From an uncultured Oscillospiraceae bacterium (GTDB lineage: Bacteria > Bacillota > Clostridia > Oscillospirales > Ruminococcaceae), in NCBI GenBank assembly GCA_910577365.1, contig CAJTMU010000002.1, positions 1-64,000 of the forward strand: a DNA stretch of 64,000 nt. Reading direction: 5' to 3'. Positions 41,072-50,100 of the stretch are shown here, piece after piece (the first letter of the stretch is position 1; each line of letters begins with the position of its first letter). The translations under genes and the position numbers were made by a program. Below the pieces are notes generated by a model. It was given only the letters and a program-made list of their open reading frames with translations. It made no database searches and was not told the DNA's origin.

Positions 41072-41950
41072 CTATTCGATCGTTTTCCAGAGCAGCTTTG
41101 CGCCCGCAAAGACGGGCTTGATCTCCCCCTTTTCGTACAGCCACGATAGGTAGGAGCGCGTTGTGAAACCGACAAGAGCGTACTGGGTCAAATAGAGTTT
41201 TATCCCAAATTCGGCAAAAAGCCGCTCCAGAAGCTCGTCAATAGTAAGACCTCCGGCACAATGCCTCTTTATCGCATCGGATACCTCGCGGATATTGTCG
41301 GCGTTTATCCTCGCAAGCTCCGCAATGCTCTCGGTCGGCGGGCAGTGGGCGGGTATAAAAAGCCGCCCCTCAAGCTTCGTCAATCTGTCCAACGTATCAA
41401 GCTGCTTTGCGATATCGTACAGAAAGGGGATTTTATACTTTGAGAGAGTTTCGGAGCTTGCCACGCTGTCCGCAACAAACCAGACCCCGTCGCGGGTCTT
41501 TAAGGCAATCTGCTCAAAATCATGACCGTCAATATGCATATACTCCAGACCCTCGGGCAGAACCTCGGGGGTAAGCTCCTCGCATTCGCAGGGCGCGGAC
41601 ATTATAAATTTTGAATGCAGATCTTTCATGGCAAAACCGCCGTAAAGATAGGTCGGCTCAAGATAGGAATATTTTATTATCGCCGCGCCCACACCCGAGG
41701 CGTAGACTTTGCAGCCTGTCCGCTGGCGAAGCAAAGCGCACCCGCCCGCATGATCCGCGTGGGAATGAGTGCAGATTACCGCCCCAAGCGTCCAGCCGCG
41801 CGATTCTATGTGCTTTAAAGCTTTTTTAGCCGCGTCCTTATCGCTGCCGCCGTCGATAAGAAACACTTTGTTTTTTTCAACATAAAATCCGACGTTTGCG
41901 GGAGAATCCATGTAAAACGTACTCTCGCCCACCTGATTAAGGTCGTACAT
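41072..41950 (-). CDS. MBL-fold metallo-hydrolase
   Basis: 292 residues. The signature HSHADH is at residues 62-67, preceded by LIDGGSDKD; later metal ligands are the Asp in VWFVADSVAS and the His in FIPAHCPP. A C-terminal helical and winged-helix-like extension (about 200-290) resembles the beta-lactamase-like group with a downstream DNA-binding-type domain. The substrate is unknown. A TTGACA-17-TATACT promoter lies at 41983-42011. Confidence 0.9.
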   Translation of the reverse strand: MYDLNQVGESTFYMDSPANVGFYVEKNKVFLIDGGSDKDAAKKALKHIESRGWTLGAVICTHSHADHAGGCALLRQRTGCKVYASGVGAAIIKYSYLEPTYLYGGFAMKDLHSKFIMSAPCECEELTPEVLPEGLEYMHIDGHDFEQIALKTRDGVWFVADSVASSETLSKYKIPFLYDIAKQLDTLDRLTKLEGRLFIPAHCPPTESIAELARINADNIREVSDAIKRHCAGGLTIDELLERLFAEFGIKLYLTQYALVGFTTRSYLSWLYEKGEIKPVFAGAKLLWKTIE

Positions 41951-41982
41951 ATTACTCAGTCCTTTATATCTTGATGATTACA

Positions 41983-42011
41983 AGTATAGCATTTTACGGA
42001 AATTTTGTCAA
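41983..42011 (-). promoter_or_regulatory. Promoter of the MBL operon
   Basis: Minus strand TTGACA, 17 bases, TATACT, 33 bases from the start. Confidence 0.78.
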
Positions 42012-42055
42012 GCCGGATACGGTCATGAGTGTTTTGGGAAAATCCCGCGCGGTAC

Positions 42056-42084
42056 TTGACAAAAGAGCGCAGATAGTGTAAAAT
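42056..42084 (+). promoter_or_regulatory. Promoter of the SGNH lipoprotein gene
   Basis: TTGACA, 17 bases, TAAAAT, leaving a leader of about 145 bases before the start at 42236. Confidence 0.75.
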
Positions 42085-42235
42085 ATGGATATGATGAGTA
42101 TCGGCAGTTTTGACGTTAGGAAATGCGGAATTTGAAAAGACTGCCCAAAGGCATAAAGCGGTCTGCGCAAAACTGCGGAAACTATTCGTTCCAGAAGCGT
42201 GGATAATTCTTTATTTTAATAAGGAGTACAAAGAC

Positions 42236-43597
42236 ATGAAAAAAATAATTTTATTGATGTTAGCGGCAGGTATGCTGGCAATGACAGGCTGCACGGGCGA
42301 TACAAGTTCCGGCAGCGGCACTTCAAGCCCCGTTGTATCGGACAGCGAGAACATTTCGGATAATCACGACAATTCGTACAGTTCCGACGGTTCGGATTCC
42401 AAAACCGACTCCGACCAAGCGCAGACCGCGGACGTAAACTCACCCGAAACCGAGCAGAGCGTTCCCGCGGAGAATATCGACTATTCATCTCTTAGCGAAG
42501 ATGAGATATATCGGCTTATGGTAGAGCGCTCCCTTATGACCACGGGTGACATGACGCGCATGGCAAATGTGCTAAAAAGAGCCGAAAACGGCGAAGAGAT
42601 AACCGTCACGTACATAGGCGGCTCAATCACGGAGGGTCTTACGGTATCCCCCGAACACCCCGAGCTTTGCTGGGCAAATCTGTCTTATGAGTGGCTTTGC
42701 GGCAAGTATCCCGACACCAAAATAAACTATGTAAACGCGGGATTAAGCGGTACCCCCTCCATTCTCGGAAACCTGCGTCTGGAGCGGGACGTTCTCGCCT
42801 ACGACCCCGATATCTGCTTTGTTGAATTTGCGGTAAACGACGGAAACTCCACCGAATATCAGAACAGCTATGAAAGCCTTGTGCGCACACTGCTCACGCA
42901 GGACAGCGACATAGCTGTCGTGCTGCTGTTTACTGTACTGGAGAACGGTCACTCCTGTCAACCCTTTATGAGTCAGATCGGAAACAATTACGGGCTGCCC
43001 ATGATAAGCGAGCCGGATTCTCTCGGCGTGGAGTTTGCCGAAGGCAGAATGACATGGCAGGATTACTCCGACGACCAGAGCCACCCCAACGAACGCGGTC
43101 ATGAGATGGTACGCGATTTTGTGGCGAATTATTTCGAAAGGGTCATGGAAAGCGTCGATGAAAACATCGGCAATGTTGATAAGTCTCTTCCCGCGCCCGT
43201 ATTCTCCGACAGATACATGAACATGAAATTTATAGACAGCGCAAGTATGGAAAACGTGGAACTTACAGGCTTTGTTGAAAACGAAACCCACTCCGCGTTC
43301 CGCAACGGCTGGATGTATAAAGGCGAGGAAGACGCTTTGCTGAAATTTACCCTTAACTGCAGAGCTTTGCGCTTGGTCTACAAGGCTAATGACAGCAAGA
43401 TGTACGCCGACGCGGAGATTTACGTTGACGGAGAACAAATCTGCACGGTATCCTCCAACCGCTCCGATGGCTGGAATAATCCTGAAACGGCAATGATACT
43501 CGACAAGGACGAAACCGCAGAGCACACAATTGAGATCAGGGTACCCGGCGGCGAGAAGCACTATTTCGGCATTCTCGGCTTCGGCTACTGCGAGTAA
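42236..43597 (+). CDS. SGNH/GDSL-family esterase lipoprotein
   Basis: 453 residues. The signal peptide ends in the lipobox AMTGC with Cys 19. A Ser/Asp-rich tether (about 22-85) is followed by an SGNH hydrolase domain: YIGGSITEG (nucleophile Ser, GGS replacing GDS), EFAVND (Asn block) and DDQSHPNERGH (catalytic Asp/His). A C-terminal beta-sandwich follows (about 335-453). It is likely a surface carbohydrate esterase or acetyl esterase. ATG 42236 follows AAGGAG; the longer frame has no site. Confidence 0.9.
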   Translation: MKKIILLMLAAGMLAMTGCTGDTSSGSGTSSPVVSDSENISDNHDNSYSSDGSDSKTDSDQAQTADVNSPETEQSVPAENIDYSSLSEDEIYRLMVERSLMTTGDMTRMANVLKRAENGEEITVTYIGGSITEGLTVSPEHPELCWANLSYEWLCGKYPDTKINYVNAGLSGTPSILGNLRLERDVLAYDPDICFVEFAVNDGNSTEYQNSYESLVRTLLTQDSDIAVVLLFTVLENGHSCQPFMSQIGNNYGLPMISEPDSLGVEFAEGRMTWQDYSDDQSHPNERGHEMVRDFVANYFERVMESVDENIGNVDKSLPAPVFSDRYMNMKFIDSASMENVELTGFVENETHSAFRNGWMYKGEEDALLKFTLNCRALRLVYKANDSKMYADAEIYVDGEQICTVSSNRSDGWNNPETAMILDKDETAEHTIEIRVPGGEKHYFGILGFGYCE

Positions 43598-43794
43598 ATG
43601 GTGCGTTTATAAGGGTAATGCCGACCTCCCGCAGCTTGGAGACTGAGGTTATAAATAGCAAATTTATGAGCTGGCTCGGCAGCAAGGCTTAATTTTAAAA
43701 GAAAGGCTGCGGATTGGCAATGAACAGGCGTTGATTTTTTAGAATGGCAGCGTCCACATAATCTGACTGAAAATTATAAATCAAGGAGAACATC

Positions 43795-45366
43795 ATGAGC
43801 AAAATAAATACGGAAAAGACCTATCTTGGCATAGAATTCGGCTCGACCCGAATTAAAGCGGTGCTTATCGACGACGGCTTCTCGGTGCTGGCAAGCGGCG
43901 CTTACGGCTGGGAAAACAAACTCGAAAACGGCTACTGGACATACTCCCTTGACGATATCATCAAGGGCTTGCAGGGTGCTTACGCCGAGCTTGCCTCCGA
44001 CGTAAAAGAGAAATTCGGCGAAACGCTCACCACAATCGGTGCTATCGGAATATCCGCAATGATGCACGGATATATGCCTTTTAGCAGCACCGGGGAACTG
44101 CTTGTGCCTTTCCGTACATGGCGCAACTCCACAACGGGAAAAGCCGCGGAAAAACTGACTAAGCTGTTTGATTTCAAGATACCCCAGCGCTGGAGCATCG
44201 CGCATTTATATCAGGCTATGTTGGACAGGGAGCACCATGTTGTGGAGCTTGACTACATAACCACTCTGGCGGTGTATGTGCATTATATGCTCACGGGAGT
44301 ACGCGCCGCAGGCATGGGTGAGGCTTCGGGAATGTTCCCGCTTGACGACGAGGGGCAGTACGATTCCGAGATGCTGGATAAATTCGACAAAGAAATCAAA
44401 GCGGCGGGTTATTCGTGGGATATTAGAGCGGTGCTACCTGAGGTAAAGGCGGCGGGAGAAAGCTGCGGCTGCCTAACTGAGAATGGTGCGAAACTGCTTG
44501 ACCCAAGCGGCAATTTAAAATCGGGAATTCCGTTCTGTCCGCCGGAGGGCGATGCGGGAACTGGCATGACCGCCACTGACAGCGTTCTGCCGAGAACGGG
44601 CAACGTATCCGCCGGAACCAGCATTTTTTCAATGCTGGTGCTGGAGCATGAGCTTAACGGCATTTATGATGATATCGACATAGTGGTAACACCCGACGGC
44701 AGACCCGTGGCGATGGTACACTGCAACAACTGCTGCTCCGAGCTGGACGCATGGGTAAAATTATTTGGGGAATTTACAGCACTGACAGGCAGAGAAATGT
44801 CTGCGGGAGAATTGTATGAGCTTCTCTACAAAAACGCCATGAACGGCGATACTGACTGCGGCGGGGTGCTCGCGTACAATTTCCTTTCAGGAGAGCCAAC
44901 TCTTAATATGGACGAGGGCAGACCGATGTACTTCCGCAGACCCGACAGCAACTTCAATCTGGCGAATTTTATCCGCGCAGAGCTATATTCCGCTTTTGCA
45001 CTGCTTAAAATGGGAATGGATATAATTTTTGAGCAGGGTGTTCCCGCTGACAGATTTACAGGGCACGGCGGTCTGTTCAAAGTAAAAGGGGCGGCGCAGC
45101 AGCTTCTTGCCGACGCGCTGAACGCTCCCGTATCGGTAACCGAAACCGCAGGCGAGGGCGGAGCATGGGGAATGGCGCTGCTTGCGGCTTATATGCAGCT
45201 TGGTGAAGGCACTGGCCTTGCGGAATGGCTAAGTAAAAACGTATTTGCTGATGTTGAAAGCAGCGTGGCTGTGCCGGATCCTGCGGGCGTAAAGGGCTTC
45301 TCACGCTTTATGTTTGATTATCGCCGCGGCTTATCAGCACAGTTTGCCGCCGCAGGTAGAAATTAA
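43795..45366 (+). CDS. FGGY-family carbohydrate kinase
   Basis: 523 residues of the sugar kinase/actin fold. The phosphate loop IEFGSTRIKAVLID is at residues 11-24, a second nucleotide loop is VSAGTSIFSM near residue 276, and HGGLFKVKGAAQQLLADAL with TAGEGGAWGMALLA lies near the end. Closest in layout to xylulokinase/ribulokinase relatives. The sugar cannot be fixed; the neighbour is a surface esterase, which hints at plant polysaccharide use. It has an AAGGAG site and a terminator. Confidence 0.9.
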   Translation: MSKINTEKTYLGIEFGSTRIKAVLIDDGFSVLASGAYGWENKLENGYWTYSLDDIIKGLQGAYAELASDVKEKFGETLTTIGAIGISAMMHGYMPFSSTGELLVPFRTWRNSTTGKAAEKLTKLFDFKIPQRWSIAHLYQAMLDREHHVVELDYITTLAVYVHYMLTGVRAAGMGEASGMFPLDDEGQYDSEMLDKFDKEIKAAGYSWDIRAVLPEVKAAGESCGCLTENGAKLLDPSGNLKSGIPFCPPEGDAGTGMTATDSVLPRTGNVSAGTSIFSMLVLEHELNGIYDDIDIVVTPDGRPVAMVHCNNCCSELDAWVKLFGEFTALTGREMSAGELYELLYKNAMNGDTDCGGVLAYNFLSGEPTLNMDEGRPMYFRRPDSNFNLANFIRAELYSAFALLKMGMDIIFEQGVPADRFTGHGGLFKVKGAAQQLLADALNAPVSVTETAGEGGAWGMALLAAYMQLGEGTGLAEWLSKNVFADVESSVAVPDPAGVKGFSRFMFDYRRGLSAQFAAAGRN

Positions 45367-45392
45367 CCTATTACAAAATTTAATGATATTTA

Positions 45393-45427
45393 CCGGAGGG
45401 TGTTTACAAACGTCCTCCGGATATTTT
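45393..45427 (+). terminator. Terminator after the sugar kinase gene
   Basis: CCGGAGG, 14-base loop, CCTCCGG, then ATATTTT. Confidence 0.75.
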
Positions 45428-45625
45428 GGCAACTCTTTTTTGTTACAAACTAACAAAATAACCACCTGTTTTTGTCAAATTCTACAAAGTTCAAAAAGTT
45501 TTGAAAATTTTGTCACAAAAAAGAGTCAAATACAGTCTTATATTATAGAGGGTGTTGTGCCTTCTAATGATTGCGCAGTGTCGCAATGACTGTTATTACC
45601 ATAATTTCTTCTCAAAGCCGAATTT

Positions 45626-45724
45626 ATAGGAAAGGCGCGCGTTTACTCCGGAAAATTTCGCAAAAGCGCCCGTTCCTATGAATGCGGAAATTGAACCGTG
45701 CGGAAATCCGCGCGGTATTTTTTT
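45626..45724 (+). ncRNA. Structured RNA candidate ending in a terminator
   Basis: A long stem (ATAGGAAAGGCGC with GCGCCCGTTCCTAT, 45626-45679) is followed by an intrinsic terminator ACCGTGCGG/CCGCGCGGT with seven T (45695-45724). No reading frame fits. It lies in the 500-base gap between the sugar kinase and the DUF1540 gene, so it could be a small RNA or an attenuating leader. It matches no riboswitch I know. Confidence 0.35.
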
Positions 45725-45868
45725 GGCTTTTTTTTCCTAATGGTATATAGAATAAAAAAACTCTTTCGGAAGAAAATATTATCACGGTGAAGCGGAGACT
45801 TATCTTGAAGTTATCCTGCCGCCGAATTATGTCTGCTGCGGCAGGCTTAAGAAAGGAAGATTTGATTT

Positions 45869-46045
45869 ATGGGTACAGAATTTGCAAATAAGCATATCGG
45901 CTGCACTATCCGCAACTGCGAAAATCACTGCTGCTGCGAGGATTACTGCTCGCTTGACAAAATTGAAGTGGGCACACATGAGAGCGATCCCAGCATGTGC
46001 CAGTGCACAGACTGTCTTAGCTTTAAGGCTAAGTCCGGCGTTTAA
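45869..46045 (+). CDS. DUF1540 small cysteine-rich protein
   Basis: 58 residues with 9 Cys in pairs and clusters (GCTIRNCENHCCCEDYCSL, CQCTDCLSF). This pattern fits DUF1540, small Firmicutes proteins that likely bind metal. A GAAAGGAAG site precedes the ATG. The stop overlaps the start of a 47-codon frame (TAATG). Confidence 0.85.
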   Translation: MGTEFANKHIGCTIRNCENHCCCEDYCSLDKIEVGTHESDPSMCQCTDCLSFKAKSGV

Positions 46046-46188
46046 TGAATTCTAAAAAAAAGGATTCTGAGAGCAAGTCAGCGTCGTTTTACGACGGTTC
46101 TCTGTTTCCTTTAAAAAATGACGAAGGAGATATGCCACTTGCTCTGGTTCCTTTGGCATCCATCGTCAACAGATTTAACGGCAACTGA
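46045..46188 (+). CDS. Micro-ORF coupled to the DUF1540 gene
   Basis: 47 residues beginning MNSKKKDSESK, with SFYDGSLFPL and MPLALVPLASI as the most structured parts. The start overlaps the preceding stop codon by one base and a terminator follows, so the layout is that of a two-gene operon. No family recognised; the short Pro/Leu-rich end is loosely like small spore-coat proteins, which is a guess. Confidence 0.45.
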   Translation: MNSKKKDSESKSASFYDGSLFPLKNDEGDMPLALVPLASIVNRFNGN

Positions 46189-46294
46189 CGCATAACACCG
46201 CCGCGCCTTTTATACATTATTTTTATTAAAACGGCGGTTTGGAATATCGGGATTCCTGATGTGTTTTTTGTTTTTGCCATAATTGTCCTCTTAA

Positions 46295-46335
46295 AAAACA
46301 ATTCCCTTTGAGTGATCAAAGGGAATTGTTTTATT
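46295..46335 (+). terminator. Terminator after the DUF1540 unit
   Basis: AACAATTCCCTTTGA, loop GTGA, TCAAAGGGAATTGTT, then TTTATT. The arms are perfect and 15 bases long. Confidence 0.88.
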
Positions 46336-46456
46336 GAAAATGCATTTTAAAATACATTAGATAATAAGCTGAGATACTTTTCAACTAAGTTGCCTAACTT
46401 TATTTTATTAATTTTACAATAAAACAGCCTGACTTAAGTGTAAACGTCAACTTGTT

Positions 46457-47404
46457 TTAAAAATTTTGTTTTGGGGTGTTTTGTGCAGAAAATTCCGTAT
46501 TATAACCATTGACAACAGAATATCCCTCATCACCCAAAAGTGTCAGAATATCCGGCTCCGCATAATAGTGCATAGCGCCAACCATAACAAACGCGGTTTC
46601 ACCGTCTTTCAGAAACTTTGTTATGTATTCCGCCATGTTCTCCTGACGGTCTGCATACATCGTTTGGTAAAATTCCGCATACTCCTTCGACAGCTCCTCA
46701 GGTATATTTTCATTGCTGCATAGGCGCTCCAATTCCTCGCTGTCAAAGCTCGACCACGCGCGGTACAGCTCTTGTATCTGTGATAAGGCTGATTCATAAT
46801 TCTCGTTTATCACGCTTTGAACATTATATACCTGAAGCACCATAGGCTGGGAAGCGTTCAGCGCGTATTGGAACTCGGCGGATTCAATTTCGAGGATCTG
46901 CTTTTTTTGCCGTTTGGCAAGATTGAGAAAAATCGTTTCAGTTCCATAATCGGACAAGTACCCTGCATCTCGGGCGGCTTTGCTCATTAAAAGCGAGCTC
47001 CATACAGTCGGAAGATAATCGTCATATACGGAATTATATATCCCCTTTTCCCTGAAAAAGTCCTGTATATCCTCATAGCTATCCCCGAAGCAATCTGCGG
47101 CATTAATCCCATCAGGGCATTTCATAAATTCCATTGCCTCGGAAAGACGCCCGCTGTCCCGCGAAAGCTCCACTGTATCAACCTCACAAGCGATAATATC
47201 GCTCTCTTCAAAGGCGTTCATAACCTCTTCGGGATACTCGGCGTTCGATCCAACGTGCATAGACCCTAACATGTATACCATGCCGCCGCTTTCCTCGTCG
47301 CATATCGCCCAGAATGGCGGCTTGACGCTCTCCCGCGGCTTAGCCTCACAGCCCGAAAACAGCAGTGCGGCAATTAGTAAAATTGACAATAATATTTTTT
47401 TCAT
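46457..47404 (-). CDS. TraB/GumN-family lipoprotein
   Basis: 315 residues. The signal peptide ends in FSGC with Cys 19. The family motifs are MLGSMHVG near the start of the domain and FVMVGAMHYY near the end; these carry the His residues of the TIKI/GumN metalloprotease-like fold. ATG 47404 overlaps the stop of the upstream gene (ATGA). It is anchored at the outer face of the membrane; its substrate is unknown. Confidence 0.88.
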   Translation of the reverse strand: MKKILLSILLIAALLFSGCEAKPRESVKPPFWAICDEESGGMVYMLGSMHVGSNAEYPEEVMNAFEESDIIACEVDTVELSRDSGRLSEAMEFMKCPDGINAADCFGDSYEDIQDFFREKGIYNSVYDDYLPTVWSSLLMSKAARDAGYLSDYGTETIFLNLAKRQKKQILEIESAEFQYALNASQPMVLQVYNVQSVINENYESALSQIQELYRAWSSFDSEELERLCSNENIPEELSKEYAEFYQTMYADRQENMAEYITKFLKDGETAFVMVGAMHYYAEPDILTLLGDEGYSVVNGYNTEFSAQNTPKQNF

Positions 47405-48105
47405 ACTGTTTTGTACTTTTCCCATAGTTCCGAAAGCGGGTGGACGGTGTTCTCCATTCCCGTCATGTCTACATTATTATATCTGAATCCCGACCATTCC
47501 TTTGATTTTTCGGTAAAACCGTATTTCTCAAGCTGCTTAAAATTGAAATGAAAATCATAATCCTCGCGGGATATTTTACGGATATCCTCAAGACCTTTTT
47601 CACCTAATTTCGCCGCAAAGCCGTCAGACATTACTCCCTTGTCGCCGCGCAGAAATCCCAGAACATAGGTTACACCGTCTATGCAGACTTCTATGTGTTT
47701 TGGCTCGGTTCTGTCATCCTTATCGCAAAATATGGCAATACGCTCAAAATTTTTAGTATCATATACCGAAATCGCAGAATTAGTGGGGCTGTTTTGCCGC
47801 TCAACATTATAAAAATATTTCCCGTCTGCGGAAAAGCAGAATCCATCGTCCTGACTTCCGTCCACATTTGAAAACTTTACCGTTTTTACATGAGCGGTTT
47901 TTTCCGCAGAGTATACTGCAAAATACGCTCCCGTGGACTTCACGGCAAATATATCTTTATTGGGAGAAAAAGCCGCCCTGCATCCGTTCTTGATATCCTT
48001 GAACCGAGCAAGCTCTTTTCCCGCCGAGTCATAAAGATAAACCGCCCGCTCCGTGCAGCCCACCGAAAACCTCCCATTTGAAATATAACCCCAGAATTTT
48101 TTCAT
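47401..48105 (-). CDS. Hypothetical propeller-like protein
   Basis: 234 residues. The first part has short repeats of the form FSVGCTERAVYLYDS, AAFSPNKDIFAVKS and FSADGKYFYNVE, which look like WD40 or YncE-type beta-propeller blades. The C-terminal 60 residues are helical. It is coupled to the TraB-like gene by an ATGA overlap. No catalytic site is seen. Confidence 0.7.
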   Translation of the reverse strand: MKKFWGYISNGRFSVGCTERAVYLYDSAGKELARFKDIKNGCRAAFSPNKDIFAVKSTGAYFAVYSAEKTAHVKTVKFSNVDGSQDDGFCFSADGKYFYNVERQNSPTNSAISVYDTKNFERIAIFCDKDDRTEPKHIEVCIDGVTYVLGFLRGDKGVMSDGFAAKLGEKGLEDIRKISREDYDFHFNFKQLEKYGFTEKSKEWSGFRYNNVDMTGMENTVHPLSELWEKYKTV

Positions 48106-48129
48106 GACCGAAAAATCCTTTCCGCATAT

Positions 48130-48738
48130 CTAAACCAATTTTCCGGAAATCTCGAACGCCGGACCCTTCTGCCAAAGGAACGTGGAAAGTATAATCTCGA
48201 AACCCTCTCCCGGACCGCACATGAAATCCGCGGGCTTGCCTTTTGGCAGACCGAAACCCGACAGCAGATTTGTGATAACACCGCCATGAGTTATGCAGGC
48301 GGCGCGGGTAACATCGCGGCGCATCATATCGTTAAATATTGTATCAAGCCCCTCAATGCACCTAAGTGAAAATTCCTCAAAGCGCTCTCCCTTGGGCGGA
48401 CGGGCGTCCGGACCGCCTCGAAGCCACTCTGTATACTCCCTTAGATCCCGCAGCTGAGCCTGTGTTTTCCCCTCAAACTCGCCAAAATTCATTTCACTTA
48501 TTTCATCTACTATCATCAGCTTATGCTCGGGGTAGATTATCTCTGCCGTTTCCAAACACCTCGCCAGCGGACTTGAATAGACCTTACCCACCTCCGGATA
48601 TATATCCGCCACGACAAAATCACGTATCGTCTTCGCTCCCTCGGGACACAGCGAAAGGTCCGTCTGCCCGATATATTTTCCGTCAAGATTACCTTGCGTA
48701 AGCCCGTGACGTATAAGATACAAATAATAATTCTTCAT
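48130..48738 (-). CDS. Histidine phosphatase family protein
   Basis: 202 residues of the phosphoglycerate-mutase fold. The catalytic RHG is at residues 10-12 (LIRHGLTQGN); the later FGEFEGKT segment supplies the acid residue and CITHGG the second His. Relatives include alpha-ribazole phosphatase (CobC) and sugar phosphatases; no cobalamin gene is nearby to decide. It heads a three-gene minus-strand unit. Confidence 0.9.
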   Translation of the reverse strand: MKNYYLYLIRHGLTQGNLDGKYIGQTDLSLCPEGAKTIRDFVVADIYPEVGKVYSSPLARCLETAEIIYPEHKLMIVDEISEMNFGEFEGKTQAQLRDLREYTEWLRGGPDARPPKGERFEEFSLRCIEGLDTIFNDMMRRDVTRAACITHGGVITNLLSGFGLPKGKPADFMCGPGEGFEIILSTFLWQKGPAFEISGKLV

Positions 48739-48767
48739 ATTATCTCCTTATTTAATAGAATTTCCTG

Positions 48768-48892
48768 CGATCCGCCCGCCACGTCTCACTACTCTTTCGC
48801 TGCGTAAAGCTCTTGATAAATTTCCTGAATGGGCGGTCACTCTTCGGCTTCCTTCAGCGCCTTAACTCAAAATTTTTTGTGGCTCTCGTTGG
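48768..48892 (+). repeat. Interspersed hairpin repeat, copy D
   Basis: CCCGCC, then the CTCTTTCGCT loop motif with decayed arms, GCTCTTG, AATTTCCTG, GGGCGGTCA, CCTTCAGCGCCTTAAC and TTTTTTGTGGCTCTCG. The last blocks match copy E, and the middle ones match copy C. The remainder of the 612-base gap to 49351 has no gene. Confidence 0.7.
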
Positions 48893-49217
48893 TTATTCCG
48901 CAAGCCCCAAGGATTAATGGTATAATTGTCCATTACCACATTGAGCAAATCAAAGATTTGCGTATATGCGAGGATATAAACATATAATAAACGCTCTGCA
49001 AACTTTATCACGTCAACCCCCTCAATACACTATTGCCGGAAACACTTGACTATTTCCCGCAACTTAACTAATAAACTTAGTGATAAAGAAAAACAATACA
49101 ATTTACCATATCAATATTTGGGGGTCAGCTGCAAGCATTCATGCTCCCCTTGTACCGCCTGTCCCCTCTTATAAATTATATCCTATAAATCTGTCGATTT
49201 TTTGGTTAATATGCCGC

Positions 49218-49246
49218 TTTACAAATCGGAATATTCGGGCTATAAT
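49218..49246 (+). promoter_or_regulatory. Promoter of the XRE gene at 49352
   Basis: TTTACA, 17 bases, TATAAT. The spacer contains the palindrome GAATATTC, a possible autoregulatory site. Confidence 0.7.
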
Positions 49247-49351
49247 ATACTAAGTAAAATATTTTTTATTTTGCCTCGACGGGAATATTTCCCTCAAAAC
49301 TTTTGACAGGGGCAAAGCAAAGCGACACTATAAACAGACGGGAGATATAGA

Positions 49352-50050
49352 ATGAGCAAAGAAACACAGCGCGTTATGAACAGAGATTTTCCGAGGGTCA
49401 TGACGCTGCTGCGAAAAGAACGCGGGCTGAGCCAGAAAAGCGCCGCCGCTGATATGGGCATTACACAGGCGCTGCTGTCCCATTATGAAAAAGGAAAGCG
49501 TGAATGCGGGCTGGATTTTCTGGTGAGAGCCGCTGATTATTACGGCGTATCGGTAGATTATCTTCTCGGTCGGACAAGCTCGGGCAGCGGTGTTACTATA
49601 TCAGAGCAGGAGCTTCCAGAAAGTTCCGTGACCGAAAAATATGAGGGCAGCGTTTCGGTAATGACCACATTCCTCAGAAAGAAGCTGATAACCAACGCGC
49701 TTGAAGTAATTTTCGCTCTTATTATGAAAACCAAAAATTCCGAGCTTTCAAAAGCAGTCTGCTCCTACCTAATATCCGCTGTTTACCGCGGATATCGCAT
49801 GGTATATAGCGCGGGGGGCGGAAACGACGAAAACAGCTTTGCTGTACCCTCCGGTAAAGTTTCGGGAATGGTTTCAGCCCATCTTTCACTTGAGGATATA
49901 CGAGCCGCGGCAGCCGCAGGAGCGGGTACAGAGGACGAAAAAATCACCACTGCCCGAATTGAACAGGAATTTCCAAAACAGTCAGCCGCTCTCTTCACGA
50001 TAATTACCGAAGCGGAAAAGTCACTTCAAAAACTGGAGGATGTTCGATAA
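49352..50050 (+). CDS. XRE-family regulator with a large C-terminal domain
   Basis: 232 residues. The HTH (about 16-70: LRKERGLSQKSAAADMGITQALLSHYEKGKRECGLDFLVRAADYY) is followed by VDYLLGR and about 150 residues of mostly helical sequence that I do not recognise. It is present as a single gene with its own promoter and terminator. It differs from the four short XRE proteins at 34760-37416. Confidence 0.88.
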   Translation: MSKETQRVMNRDFPRVMTLLRKERGLSQKSAAADMGITQALLSHYEKGKRECGLDFLVRAADYYGVSVDYLLGRTSSGSGVTISEQELPESSVTEKYEGSVSVMTTFLRKKLITNALEVIFALIMKTKNSELSKAVCSYLISAVYRGYRMVYSAGGGNDENSFAVPSGKVSGMVSAHLSLEDIRAAAAAGAGTEDEKITTARIEQEFPKQSAALFTIITEAEKSLQKLEDVR

Positions 50051-50061
50051 TTACATATTTA

Positions 50062-50098
50062 CCTTTCCCCTTGCGTTTGGCGCGAGGGGAAGTTTTTT
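50062..50098 (+). terminator. Terminator between the XRE gene and the flippase
   Basis: CTTTCCCCTTGCG, loop TTTG, GCGCGAGGGGAAG, six T. Confidence 0.85.
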
Positions 50099-50100
50099 CG

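Noticed and set aside
42743..43561. 272-codon minus-strand frame opposite the SGNH lipoprotein
   Set aside because: The plus-strand gene has a clear signal peptide, catalytic motifs and a promoter; the antisense product has no recognisable features.
46089..46319. 76-codon minus-strand frame opposite the DUF1540-coupled micro-ORF
   Set aside because: It has an AGAGGA-like site before an internal ATG, but the plus-strand frame has better context (stop-start overlap with DUF1540 and a following terminator). Only one is likely real.
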